Assembly (NCBI GenBank): GCA_024138025.1 | Contig: JAMXBD010000961.1 | Location: 482,996-546,995 of the forward strand | DNA length: 64,000 nucleotides | DNA from: Combretum micranthum | Lineage: Eukaryota; Streptophyta; Magnoliopsida; Myrtales; Combretaceae | Reading direction: 5' to 3' | In this document: positions 11,816 through 23,015 of the stretch, piece by piece | Layout of the letters: each line of letters opens with the position of its first letter | Numbering within the stretch: the first letter of the stretch is position 1 | The notes under the pieces: generated by a model | Told to the model about the DNA's origin: nothing | Seen by the model: only the letters and a program-made list of their open reading frames with translations | The model's database searches: none | Translations under genes and position numbers: made by a program

Positions 11816-12732
11816 TACATGACATGGGAAAAATAAATGTAGGGAATTTTTACCTAAAGATGTATATGTGTTGAAGAAAGAAGGTGATGATTGTAAGAAT
11901 GTATAGGTAGTATATGTAGAAGATGGTTTTTGTGCAAAGGAAAGATAGTTGGAAAGGATTGACTGGAGAGGATTTTTTTTTTTTTTTTTGTAGAGAAATT
12001 TGTGGAGAGAATTTAGTGGAGTTTTGTCATGTAAAAGTAGATGTGTGAAAGAAGTGGAGGAAGAGGGGATATTTATAGTTGAAATTGGAGGGAAATTGAG
12101 CATAATAAAATAAAATGAAAAAGAAAAATAGAGAGATGTATAGAGGAGGGGGCCGCCGGTTTTGGGGAGATAAGGAGGGAGAAAAAAATTAAAGTTGTAT
12201 TTTGTAAAGAAAAGTAAGTAATATGTAAGATATGCTATGATTTAAGATGTATGGAGAAGGTAAAAAGTAAAGATAGATGAATAGTAATGAATAGTAGATT
12301 AGGACAATAAATAGTAAACAAGACTAAAAATTTACTGATAATAAAGAAAATACGCGTATAAATGTGTTATCTGATTTTTTAGCTACCGAAAATTATAAAA
12401 TTGATATTTTTGGATTCCTTATATTATTATGAATCTAACGGTGTTATCGAAATATTTTTATTGTTTAATGTATTGAGGCACTGTTTTCGAAAATTGATCT
12501 CGCTTGTATTCGAAACACACTAAAGATTTGTGAATATGATATTTTTAAGCTTCCCTATATTATTAGGAACTACTATCCACAATTATCTCAATTTTGTTGT
12601 TTAGGATTTAAGAGCGGGGATTGTCGGTCTAAATTCTAGGGTTTGATATAGGTTTTGTTATTTTATGGTTTCTAGTTGACTTCTGGTTCTAAGATTTGAA
12701 CTTAAGACTTGGCATAAAATCTAGGGTTTACA
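11816..12732 (-). mobile_element. Unit D, 5' portion (LTR-like family, - strand)
   Basis: Read on the - strand it starts TGTAAACCCTAGATTTTATG at 12,732, passes a U3-like region and a TATA box at 12,070-12,077, then a CT-rich leader ending at a GTAAAA donor near 11,853. It breaks off at 11,816, about 37 bases into the intron, exactly where unit A ends. Its 5' end aligns with unit C from 46,330. The outer flank is GTTTC, matching 6,592-6,596. A run of about 18 T (+ strand) lies at 11,972-11,989. Confidence 0.7.
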
Positions 12733-12737
12733 GTTTC
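12733..12737. repeat. Target site duplication GTTTC, right of unit D
   Basis: Identical to 6,592-6,596. The gag-like reading resumes immediately after it. Confidence 0.8.
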
Positions 12738-13484
12738 TTTTGATTTGTTTTATTTAGGTCCAAAGATGAATATTAGATGGGAATTACAGATAACAAGATC
12801 GAGCAGTTTAACACAAGCAATAGCAATGACTAAATTTCATGAAGTAAAGTATAGTGATCAGTATTAGTACACTAGTAAAAATGGAAATATGGGGTTTAAT
12901 ATTACAAAACCACAATCATTCTTGAAGACATCATTTGCACCACAGCTACCACAGATGCAAGCAAGATGATGTTCAAGAAAAGTTTAAGACCGTACTTGTT
13001 CAGAAATGACAGTAGAGGAAATACAACAAAGACGTGAGAAAGGTTTATGTTTCAATTGTGATGAAAAGTATAATAAGTTTCATAGATATAAAGCAAAATA
13101 CATGATTTTGTTCACTGATACAGTAGATGATGATATTGATGATGTACATGATGATTGAAATAATTTACATGATAATGAAATTTTTTCTATTAGTTATCAT
13201 GCTTTGTGGGAACATGGTGCCTCAAACATTGAAATTTATAGGAAAAATTAAGAACAAGTGTGTGAATGTGTTAGCGGGCACAGGAAGCACCCATAATTTC
13301 ATTTAGACCTGATTTGCAAAATACTTGGGATTACCAATTATTTATACAATACTTTTAGTGTGATAATTGGTAACGATCAGAAATTGAGTTGTGAGGGTTA
13401 GTGTATAAAGGTTTCTCTTAAAATTTAAAAATGTACATTCAACATTTTTCTATATGTCTTACCTATTTAGGGTGCAAATAATGT
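12738..13484 (+). pseudogene. Gypsy A gag C-terminus, zinc knuckle and protease (broken)
   Basis: Gag resumes with a 'DIRWELQITRSSSLTQAIAM'-like helix block typical of plant gypsy gag. Near 13,008-13,080 there is a zinc-knuckle region reading 'RREKGLCFNCDEKY...H', which keeps CX2C and H but has lost the last cysteine. Then an acidic linker, then an aspartic-protease-like stretch with 'TGSTHNF' near 13,280. The usual active site is DTGS; here the first position reads G because of a substitution. Stops and shifts interrupt the frame. It is cut at 13,484 by unit B, within what corresponds to 'GA(N/D)VVLG' of the family, and continues at 17,774. Confidence 0.75.
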
Positions 13485-16400
13485 TGTCACGCCCTGAAGG
13501 GTGCCTTAAATGTGGCAGTCCGCCGTACACAACATTAAAGCCTAAGAATGACTGCCTCAGTCACACGAAAGCTTCTATACTATATACAAGGTATCTAACA
13601 CATGGAGGAGACACATCGGAGTGATACATTTCATATTGATACAACTTAAGTAACAATGTAAAGGAAATACAATTCACTATACTTCAATTACAATTCATCA
13701 AAGATTTCACTACATAAAACTATTACAAAGCAATTCACAAAACCTAGCTAACATCTTCAAGTATTCTTACTTCCTACCAGAATCCCGAAGTCATATTCGG
13801 CTCCAACCATCTCAATCCCTAGGTAGCATTCTCCGTCAACCTGTTTATTCAAACATCTATTGGGGTATAAGCTATACTAGCTTAGTGAAAGTTCTCTTAA
13901 TTTCGTACCATAACAAGCAAGTTATAAATCATCCATATGCTATGCATGAACAAACACATGACAGACAATTATGCATGGGTATCCGGAACCCGTACAGAAG
14001 GATTTACCCCGTATCTAGGGTTAAGGATGTATTGAAGGTCCACATGACTTGCTGCTAGTCCCAAGCCTCCCAGCTCATAGCAATCGACTCGACTAAGCTC
14101 ATACATGGGATGCATCCCGGTGCGCTTTAGTTCCCTATGAATAAACTCTGATGCCGGGTCTCATTCTCCAAACGTGACCTCGGACCATACTGATCTTCTT
14201 GCGTAGAGTAGCACGCTACTAAATGCAACTTGACAATGCGATGCATGACCAATTCATTTTTTCTTAGGTCAAATTATTCATACATTCTTTAGAGTAACCA
14301 ACCAATATCATACACATAAACAAAAATAATATGAATAGTGCAGTTATCTAATCGATTCATGGTTTCGATATGCTTTAGTATTATTTGGCATACATACATC
14401 AAAATCTTATTATCTATCCCATCCCATTCATATTGGTTTTTATCTTATTCCTATAATTCTAATGCAACTAGCTACAAGTATAAAGAAGGTAACAAAATAA
14501 GAGGAAAACTCACATGTCCATTGGACTCTGGTCTTTTAATTATAATAGTCGGGTGGCAACGAATCGTCGAAAGCAAAGTCACCTAAGAAAAGAAATACCC
14601 AAATGAGTATTTCAACTCAAAACTAATCCACTCTATCTCATACAAACTATCAAATTTGTAATTCTCGTTCTACGCGGGAATTTCAAATTAAAATGGCCAT
14701 AACTTGGTCATTTTAACTCGAAATTTAGCAAATTATATACCGATTTCTATCTACTTTGAAAGATATATCTAATTCTAATATCATATTTAAGTTTTGAAAA
14801 CTTTTAAGCTTCGAAAAGATCTGATCAGTTCAGATCAGTAGCGAAAACCAAATTGGAAAAATTGATTTTGTGAAAGTTCGTGAAGTTTCTACTATCCAAA
14901 GCAAGCATGCATGCAGTATGAACAAGTTACTATCATAAATAATATTTCATGAGATATATATGTACATGTTCTTGATGATATTGAATAAAAGAAATTTTTA
15001 GAAAACTTTTTCCTTGTAAGACTTTATGAAAAAAAATCAACTTAGAAAGGCTAGTCTTGTATCCTTGATAATTCCCACTTGTTTATAGAAAAAATCCTTG
15101 ATAAAATTTGTTTATTCTTGTTAAAATTAAGTCCTCATTATGTATATTCCTTAAAGCCTTTATTTTTCCATAAAAATTTCCATTTTACACTTTGTAAACA
15201 TGTTTTTAAATATGGTTCATCCCAAAATCCGAATTTGTAAAAATTATTCTTGTGGTGATTCCTTTAAGTAAACTCATTTGATACTTAGAAACTTAAGGCT
15301 CAACCATACCTAGCTACTAAGGACTTCATTTCTTAATAAAACTTATTTTGAGTTTGGAAAGTAAGTATTTTCATGCCATTACTCCATTATTACGAATTTC
15401 TTAAAATGACAAGAACTCAAATTTTCCTACTTTATTTCTACTCCTTGTTCTACATATTTTTCTTAGAAATTCCATCTCAACTTATAAAAATCATTACTTG
15501 ATGATATCTGACTATACTCTTCATTTTTCATATAAAACACAAGTTTTGGAGTTGATAAAAGGGTTTTTAACGCATGGTCTTGAAACCATCCGAATTTCAC
15601 AAGATTATGATAAAACTCAAATTTTATACTTTGTAATCTCTTCCTATTTTGAGAATCTCTATTAGTAGATCTACTATTTACTTATCAAAAACATCTCCTA
15701 TTGATACCTATTCCATAAGCCTTTCATTTTTTAAACAAATCCTTCATTTTGTGTTGAAAAATGGGTTTCCAAAATTGGTCTTGGTTGAGATCCGAATTTA
15801 CAAAAATTTTTTTTGGACATATCTTTCAATAAAATCCATCTAAACTTATGAAAATTCATCCCTTACGTATCTTATCTTAAGAGCCTCTCATATCTTGAAT
15901 AAAAACTTCATTTTTTGAGTTGGAAAACATGTTTTTAAGTTATGCCTTTGTCTAGATCCGAAAATAGAATTTTTTTTGAAAATAATCTTTGAAAATCACC
16001 TTTGAACCATATAAAATGAAGTCTTGATGATATATATCCATTAAGCCTTCATTATTTCAACCAACACTTCTATTTTGACACTTGGAAAGTGGTTTTTAAT
16101 TATGGTCTTGCCAGATACGAATTTCACCATTTTTGTTTGAGTTCAAAACCAAGATCTACACCTACTATGAATATAAATATAAAGAAATCATGGTAGTAAG
16201 CTATAAACTCATAGATCTAAACATAAACATAATCAAAGTTACAAAAGTTAGATCTACAAAACATAACTATTGCTAACAAGAAAATAATAATATCACAAGA
16301 AAATAATCATGAGGAAGATGAGTGTTTCATTTTGGCATCATCATCCTTAGCTTTTAAGCTTATGGAAAGTCATTTGATGCATGAAACTCTAACTATACTC

Positions 16401-17773
16401 CACCTACATCAACTATGAAAGTTTGGATAAGAGTTTTACCAAAGAATCTTGAAGAAATATGTGTGGGAGCTTACTTAAAGAATAGGAGCAGCAAGTTTCT
16501 CTTGTAAGAACAAGAGTAAATGAAGAGAGAAAGAGAGGAAATGAAGAGGAAAAATGCAAGGAATGCGAAAAGGTCAAAGGTGTGAATGAGAGAGGGCATA
16601 TATAGAAAGATAGGAGGAGTTAAAGACTCTCAAATGAAGTAAAAAAAATTAATGGCAGCAAAGACTTCCCCAAAGCTGGCGTGAATTTAGAAGAGAGAGG
16701 GAGGGAGTTTAGTTGGCTTTTGACTTGAAATTGTAATGTGTATGTGTTGCTTCTTAAAGAATGATTGAAATAGGGTTATTTTACTTAATTTTTGGAGTGT
16801 TTCAAAGGACAAAAGGCAGCCAAAAGAAGTAAAAAATTCTGCCGTGAAGTGATACATGAAGTGTAGAAAGATTGATGTGAAAAAGAGGTGATGTGTGAAA
16901 AGTGTACTATAGGTATGGGTTTGTAAGAGTACTTTCTTTATAAATAAAATAAAAATAAGAAAAAAAATGGAAAATGCATTCCAAATTTTTGTAGCAGAAT
17001 TTTCATAATTAAAATAATATAATTAATTAATTTATTTTAGTGAATTATCAAATAAGTTACCTATATGATCAAAATACGCGAATATGAGCTATAATAGATA
17101 TTTTTATGATCCGAAAAATTATAAAAAGTTATTTTATGAAAATACAAATATTTTTCAATTATTAAATTAACTTATTTTATTTTTAGTATCGGGTCTTAAA
17201 TAGGAACTAATCCTGTAAAAACCTAAAACGAACTAAATTTTAGAAAAACGGAATTTTATATGATATATAAAATATTTATCTAAAAATATAAGGGTTTACA
17301 AGAATAGTAAAATTGTGTAACGAATAGTAGTGAATAGTGCAAAAGACTAGTTAATTACCGGTAGTAAAGAAATACGAATATAATCGCAAAATCAGATATT
17401 TCTAGTTTGAGAAATTTATTTTAAATTTTATTTTTTAGTATTTAATATCTCTTAATGTTTTTGGAATTCTAGAATTGGGTTTTATTTCCGAAGGTTAATC
17501 ATTATTTACTTTTTAATAATTTGTTTTTGATTTCTATATTACCCGATTTTATAAGTCAGAGTTACGTATAGAATTTGTCATACGTAGTGTTTTGAATTTA
17601 TAGACTGTTGAGTTTATTTTAGTTTTAAGGATTCTCATTTTCTAAGATTAAGAATTTCTAAATTCGTTTGTGATTTAGGGCTAGTCAAAGTTCGGTTTTA
17701 ATTTGAAGTCATTTTTAGAGTTTATCTTTGATGTTTATTTTGGAATCATTTACTGAAATTTTATGGGCTTACA
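13485..17773 (-). mobile_element. Unit B: 4.3-kb solo-LTR-like element
   Basis: On the - strand it runs from TGTAAGCCCATAAAA (17,773) to ...GGGCGTGACA (13,485). It aligns with unit A in U3-like, TATA (16,598-16,604), leader, intron, exon 2 (14,514-14,582) and terminal parts. It sits in gypsy A protease/pol: 'GGTGCAAATAATGT' on the left and 'ATTATATTAGGAG' on the right together spell the GANNVILG-like coding sequence. The 5-bp duplication would be AATGT, but its right copy seems to have lost about three bases, so the duplication is not proven. No coding region of its own. ORFs at 14,338-14,586 and 15,649-15,843 are chance frames. Confidence 0.7.
14514..14582 (-). ncRNA. Putative exon 2 of unit B, 69 nt
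   Basis: Same length, borders (CTTAG| and |GTGAGT) and terminal CCAATGG as the block in unit A. The internal 'TTCGACGATTC' is also shared. Confidence 0.45.
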
Positions 17774-20700
17774 ATTATATTAGGAGTGTATGGTTAAAAG
17801 GTTAGGAGCAATAACTATTGATTATAGTAGATTGTGCATGACTTACTGGGATAGAGGGAAACAGAGAATTTTAAAGGGTATAGAATAGAAAGTTCAACAG
17901 ATATCACATCATCAATTACGAAGATTGATTGAAGTTAATGCAGTATCATCATTATTTGAGTTAGTGAAAGAGGTGGAACAAGAAGCTTCATCGAGTACTG
18001 CTAGCAACAATTCATTAACTTAATTATTAGGTAAATTCTCTAAGTTCTTTGAGACACCATCATAATTGCCTCCAAAGAAATCAATACAGCATAGTATCCA
18101 TTTTAAAATCAGGTGTCTCACCCATCAATATTAAACCGTATAGATATCCATACTTTCATAAGGGGAAATAGAGAAACAAGTGGGAGAGATGTTAGAGCGA
18201 GGAACTATATAGAACAACAATAGTCCCTTTTCATCACCAGTATTTTTGGTAAAGAAGAAAGATGGGACATGGAGGTTTTACATCGATTACAAGGCCTTAA
18301 AACAGGTTACTATTAAAGATGAATTTTCGATACCAACTCTAGACGAGCTACTAGATGAGTTAAGACATGCAACTCTCTTTTCAAAATTAGATCTTAGGGT
18401 AGGATATCACTAGATTCTAATGGAGAAAGAGGACATGCACAAGATAACATTTACAACCCATGAAGGTCATTATGAATTTATAGTTATATCTTTTTTATTG
18501 TGCAACTCTTCTACCACATTTGAATTGATCATGAACAACATATTTAAGCCACATTTAAGGAAATTCATGATTGTCTTTTTCAATTATATATCAGTATATA
18601 GTGAGTCGATTGAAGCTCATGTTACATACCTTGTCAGTGATGTTCCAAATATTGTTAGACAACACTTTTTATTTGAAAAAGACTAAGTGTGCTTTTGGTG
18701 TAGACTTGATTGAGTACTTAGGACATATTGTGTCCAAGGGTTTTGTAAGCCAAAATCTTGCTAAGATAGAAAGTATTTCTAAGTGGCCAATACTTTTGAT
18801 TATAAAGTAGCTTCGAGAATTTTTGGGTCTTTCAGGACACTATCGAAGATTTATAAAGGGATTTGCCACTATTGCAGCTCCTTCAACCGACTTATTGAAG
18901 AAAGAAGCCTTGTTTGGTATAATGAAGCTCATAATTCATTTTTACAACTGAAGGAGGCGCTATGTTCAACACCTTTACTCCAACTTCTTGATTTTTTGAA
19001 AACTTTTGTTATAGAGATAGATGCCTCTGGTACAGTATTGGAGCATGTTGTTGCAAGATGAAAGATCGATTTCTTTCTTTAGCAAGAAATTCCTGTATAC
19101 CTGTTGAAAACTTCTACATACATTTAGGAATTACATGCATTGATAGAAATTGTTCGAAAATGGAGAGAGTATCTCCTAGGAGCACATTTCGTTATATGTA
19201 CAAACCATAGAAGTTTAAAAGAGTTGCTCTCACATGTCATACAAACACTTAATCAATAGAAATACTTAGTCAAGTCGTTAGGCTATGACTATAGTATTGT
19301 CTATAAGGCAGGGAAAGATAATACAGTAGTTGATGCACTTTCTCGACGGAATGATGGGAAATTAATGGCTATTTCTATGCCCCAAGTGGAATTGGTATCT
19401 CAATTAAAAGGAGAATATGCTCAATTACTAGAGTTCAGATATATTATCTGACAAATGGAAGAGGGACAATATGATAAGAGACCACTGAAATGGATCAATA
19501 TTGTTATATCATAAATACCAACTATTCTTGGTTCTTACATCATAGATTATTCCTTTAATATTAGTTAAATTTCATGATTCACCAATGGGAGGTAATTTTG
19601 GTTTTGCTAAGGCATACTATTGAATTTCATCACAATTTTTTTGGGATGGCATGAGGAAAGCAGTAACAGATTATTGTAGGAATTGTATGGTTTGTCAATA
19701 GATCAAGTATTCCACTAAATCACCATAAGAATTACTTGATCCACTTCCAATTCCAAAAAATGTTTGGGACGACAATTCTATGGATTTCATCACATGTTTA
19801 CCTAAATCTCATGAGAAAACACTAATTTTAGTGGTGGTTGTCAAATTACCTAAGTATTGCCACTTGGGTACCTTGGAATCTCATTATAGAGCAACAACAA
19901 TAGCACAACTCTTTATTGGTATGGTTATAAAATTACATGGATTTTCGAAATATATTGTATCAGATTGAGATCCAACTTTTCTTAGCCATTTTTGGCAAAA
20001 ATTATTTCGATTATGTAGCACAAAACTAAGGTAAGTTCATCTTATCACCCGCAAATAGATGGACAGATAGAGGTTTTAAATGAAATGATCTAATAGTATT
20101 TGAGATGTTATGTTATGATAGACCACAAGATTAGACATCATATTTGGCTTGTACTGAATACTCTTATAATACTTCATTTCATGAAGGAAGCTAATTAACT
20201 CCCTTTCAATTGGTCTATGGCACAATTCCTCCCATTATTCCTTTATATAGAGAAGATTCTAACATAGCAGTAGTAGATATAGATTTACTGTCTTGAGATG
20301 AAGTATTAAATCAGTTGAAAGCCAACTTATTCAAAGCACATCAAAGAATGAAGAAGAATGCTAACATGCATAGGACTGATGTTACATTTAGCCTTAGTGA
20401 ACTAGTGCTTGTAAAATTAATACTTTTCCAACAAATTTTAGTTAGAGAGGGCCTTTGTGCAAAATTATCTAAAGTCTACTATAGACCTTATCAAATGCGT
20501 ATTGGATATAGTGCCTATGAGATTATGTTATCGGAGGGAGCTAAAATCCATAGTGTATTTCATGGTTCAGTACTAAAGAAAGCAGTTGCACAGAATGTTC
20601 TAGCACTAGATCTACCCACTGATGTTTATAGGAATAATCCAATGGTCAAAACATTAGCTATTTTGGCTAATCGACGAATTTTGAGGAACAATACATGGGC

Positions 20701-20816
20701 ATCTTAGATCCTCGTTCAGTGGTAGGATTATTATTAGAGGATGCTACTTAGGAAGATCTATTAGGGTTTCAGACTGCATACCTAGATTTTCACCCGGAGG
20801 ATAAAGTGTTGTCCCA
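17774..20816 (+). pseudogene. Gypsy A pol: RT, RNase H, integrase, chromodomain-like tail (broken)
   Basis: Polyprotein that would copy and integrate the element. In order: an 'ITIDYSR'-like protease end (about 17,810). RT from about 18,170, with '[15 protein letters not shown]' near 18,233-18,277, 'FSKLDLR.GYH' near 18,378, and 'FFNYISVYS' near 18,570 where an active polymerase has FFDDILVYS. RNase H from about 18,960 to 19,360 ends 'VVDALSRR'. Integrase 19,600-20,200 has 'MDFITCLPKS' at 19,780 and 'YIVSD' at 19,950, the first two D positions of the DDE triad. The tail at 20,315-20,800 contains 'KIHSVFHGSVLKKAV' and a chromodomain-like 'ILRNNTW..ILVQW' stretch. Stops occur throughout, and the lost DD pair means RT would be inactive. 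Confidence 0.8.
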
Positions 20817-20831
20817 ATAAGGGGAGCAAAT
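20816..20831 (+). other. Polypurine tract of gypsy A
   Basis: AATAAGGGGAGCAAAT directly precedes the 3' LTR TGTTACAG. This is the expected site for plus-strand priming. Confidence 0.6.
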
Positions 20832-21344
20832 TGTTACAGTAAAGAGTACGAGAAAGAAGACACAACTTAGTTAAATGGAAGACTATGTAGTATGGCATTT
20901 GATACTTATCAAATTAGCAGAAGTAGTTACGTGTCAAAAAATATAGGATTGAGTTAAATAAGTTGTAACAAATGTAACTACCTTAATTGTTAAAGTAATA
21001 TCTCTAACCATATGTAACAAATATAGAAAATTTACATACAAGGATTGCTCTAAATAAATGTAAGATGAATGGAATCAGGTCATATCCTAGTTTTACCAAC
21101 ATAGTGTCTCATTTGTGAGTCATAAGGAGTAGGAGCAACTCGAAATCGCTCAAAGTATACCTACAATCATAAAAACAACATGCTAGATAAGAAACCCTAG
21201 TTCTTGAGAGAAACACAAAAGAAAAGAGATGAACAACTTAGCTGATTAAGAGATTAAAGTGAGATATGCAAAAGGTGGAACAAGTGGTAAGGTTAAGTAA
21301 TAAAGAGGAGCTGTGCTTAGCGTATAATTGGGCCATAGCCAACA
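20832..21344 (+). repeat. Gypsy A 3' LTR
   Basis: 513 bp, TGTTACAGTAAAGAG...CATAGCCAACA, homologous to 5,009-5,516. It is followed by AAATA at 21,345-21,349, identical to the left duplication. Confidence 0.85.
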
Positions 21345-21349
21345 AAATA
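21345..21349. repeat. Target site duplication AAATA, right of gypsy A
   Basis: Matches 5,004-5,008. Confidence 0.85.
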
Positions 21350-23006
21350 TATGTATATCACAGGTTGTAAAAAAGATATACTTTATATATTTTGCTCCAA
21401 CATGCCATTAATGACTAAAAGTTTTTCTCTCATATGGGGCTAAAGGGTCACTGCACCTCTCATAGGGCTAGGGAACTCGCCTTTTAGAGAGAGACAAGAG
21501 GAGGTCTGGTTTTTTAGGTGAAGAGATAGAGAAAGAAGGATAGAGAGAAAGAAAGTGAAAAAGAGAGAGACAAAGAAGAAAACAAAAAAATGAAGATTGA
21601 GGGAAGAAAATGATAGTGACCGGTTAATGATTCTGCCAGTAAATCATGATGGTAGAACACGATATACATGCTAAAATTATTATCACAATTTTACTTTTGA
21701 TATAATGGTTATAGTGAAACTTAACATCACAATTCTTATGCCTCATTTGTGTGTAAAGTTAATATCTCGTTTTACAGATACAATTTTGTAATGATATTTT
21801 GATAATTAATTTCACTCAACTTGTATATTGGTAATTTTTTTCTTTTTTGTATTAAAGTTAGACATGTGTTAGACTTAGTTTTATATATACTAGTTTCAAA
21901 GTAATTTTATGGCTCTATAGGATAGGTTATGAGTCCAAAATTATGAATTTTTTACCTTATTAGTTGAAGTGGATAGAAATATTATCTTATCCACTTACCG
22001 AACTATTAGCAAGCCAATTGTGATAATTATCCTCCTTTTTTTTCTTCCTTTAGGATTTAGTTTGTTGTGATAAATATGCTTCTCTAATGCAAGGTTTTCA
22101 AACTTGCAATTGTATGTAAAATTGTTGTAGGATCTGTAGAATCAATTGTAGAAATGTAAATTTCTACAACTAATGTAAAATGATTTAAAAAACTATAGAA
22201 ATACTTATGGATAGTTGTAAAAACTTGAAATACATAATAAATATTAAAAAAACACAAAGAAATTAAACTCTCATTTTCATAATATTTATTAATTATATAC
22301 GTAACATTTGCAAAAGAAGGAAAATAAAGTAAAAAATAAGTTCTTAATTGTTATTTTATTTATAAAAATTACAAATTGAAAGAGAGAACAAATCTTGAGC
22401 TTATGTTAAATTATTTATTGTATAAATAAAATGAATAAGATCTTTTGTAAACTTTGCAATTAAAGTGTGAACATAAATAAAGGCCATAAAATGTTGAGAG
22501 ACCGAGAATTAGAATGTGAATAGAAAGATGTAGCACCATAATAGCTGAAAGGCTTAAGCATGGTTGTATTTTTATCTATTTTAACCTATTCGACTTAAAT
22601 AGGTAGAACTGTGAACTCAATTAAAAATGTAAGATTCATGAGTTAACTTGTATAATCCTTCTACAATCTTAAACTCATAGAGATGTACAGACATACTTGT
22701 GATTTTTACAACTATGCTTTAATGAATGAATTTGAAAGCCAGCCCCTTGTAATTTAATAGTATTAACATTAGACTTCCAAGTGAAATGAATTAAGTTTGA
22801 GTTCCTGCTCTTTATTATATGGCAAAAAATTAGAAGAAAAAAAATGGTAAATTCTAAACTTTTAACTTTATATATAGTTTGACAGATTTTTTAAGAAGGA
22901 AAATTGGTAGAAATTAGTGAGAAAAAAAAAGAGTGGAAACAGGATGAAGTATAATTTTTATATTTTATTTAATAATATATAAAAAATATAAAAGCAAATG
23001 TTTCCA
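21350..23006. other. AT-rich intergenic DNA with a purine-rich tract
   Basis: No gene seen. A GA-rich low-complexity tract spans about 21,480-21,605. Short inverted phrases occur near 22,150-22,175 (TGTAGAAATGTAAATTTCTACA). Confidence 0.5.
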
Positions 23007-23015
23007 TTTTGATTA
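23007..23015. repeat. Target duplication TTTTGATTA, left of foldback element
   Basis: Matches TTTTTATTA at 24,811-24,819 in 8 of 9 positions. A 9-bp duplication is the Mutator-superfamily hallmark. Confidence 0.55.

Larger units (their letters stand above)
5009..21344 (+). mobile_element. Ty3/gypsy retrotransposon 'gypsy A', degenerate and nested
   Basis: A complete but dead LTR retrotransposon. Order on the + strand: two LTR copies in tandem (5,009-5,990), gag, protease, reverse transcriptase, RNase H, integrase with a chromodomain-like tail, polypurine tract, 3' LTR (20,832-21,344). The flanks carry an identical 5-bp duplication AAATA, so both outer ends come from one insertion. The reading frame is broken by many stops and indels. 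Two large later insertions (6,597-12,732 and 13,485-17,773) account for about 10.4 kb of the 16.3 kb span, leaving roughly 5.9 kb of original element. The gene order and the chromodomain-like tail suggest the chromovirus branch. No convincing tRNA primer site follows the inner 5' LTR. Confidence 0.85.

Noticed and set aside
11377..12103. 100- and 113-aa frames on the - strand
   Set aside because: The first is the antisense of unit A's terminal exon. The second reads the CT-rich leader of unit D and is not conserved as a frame in other copies.
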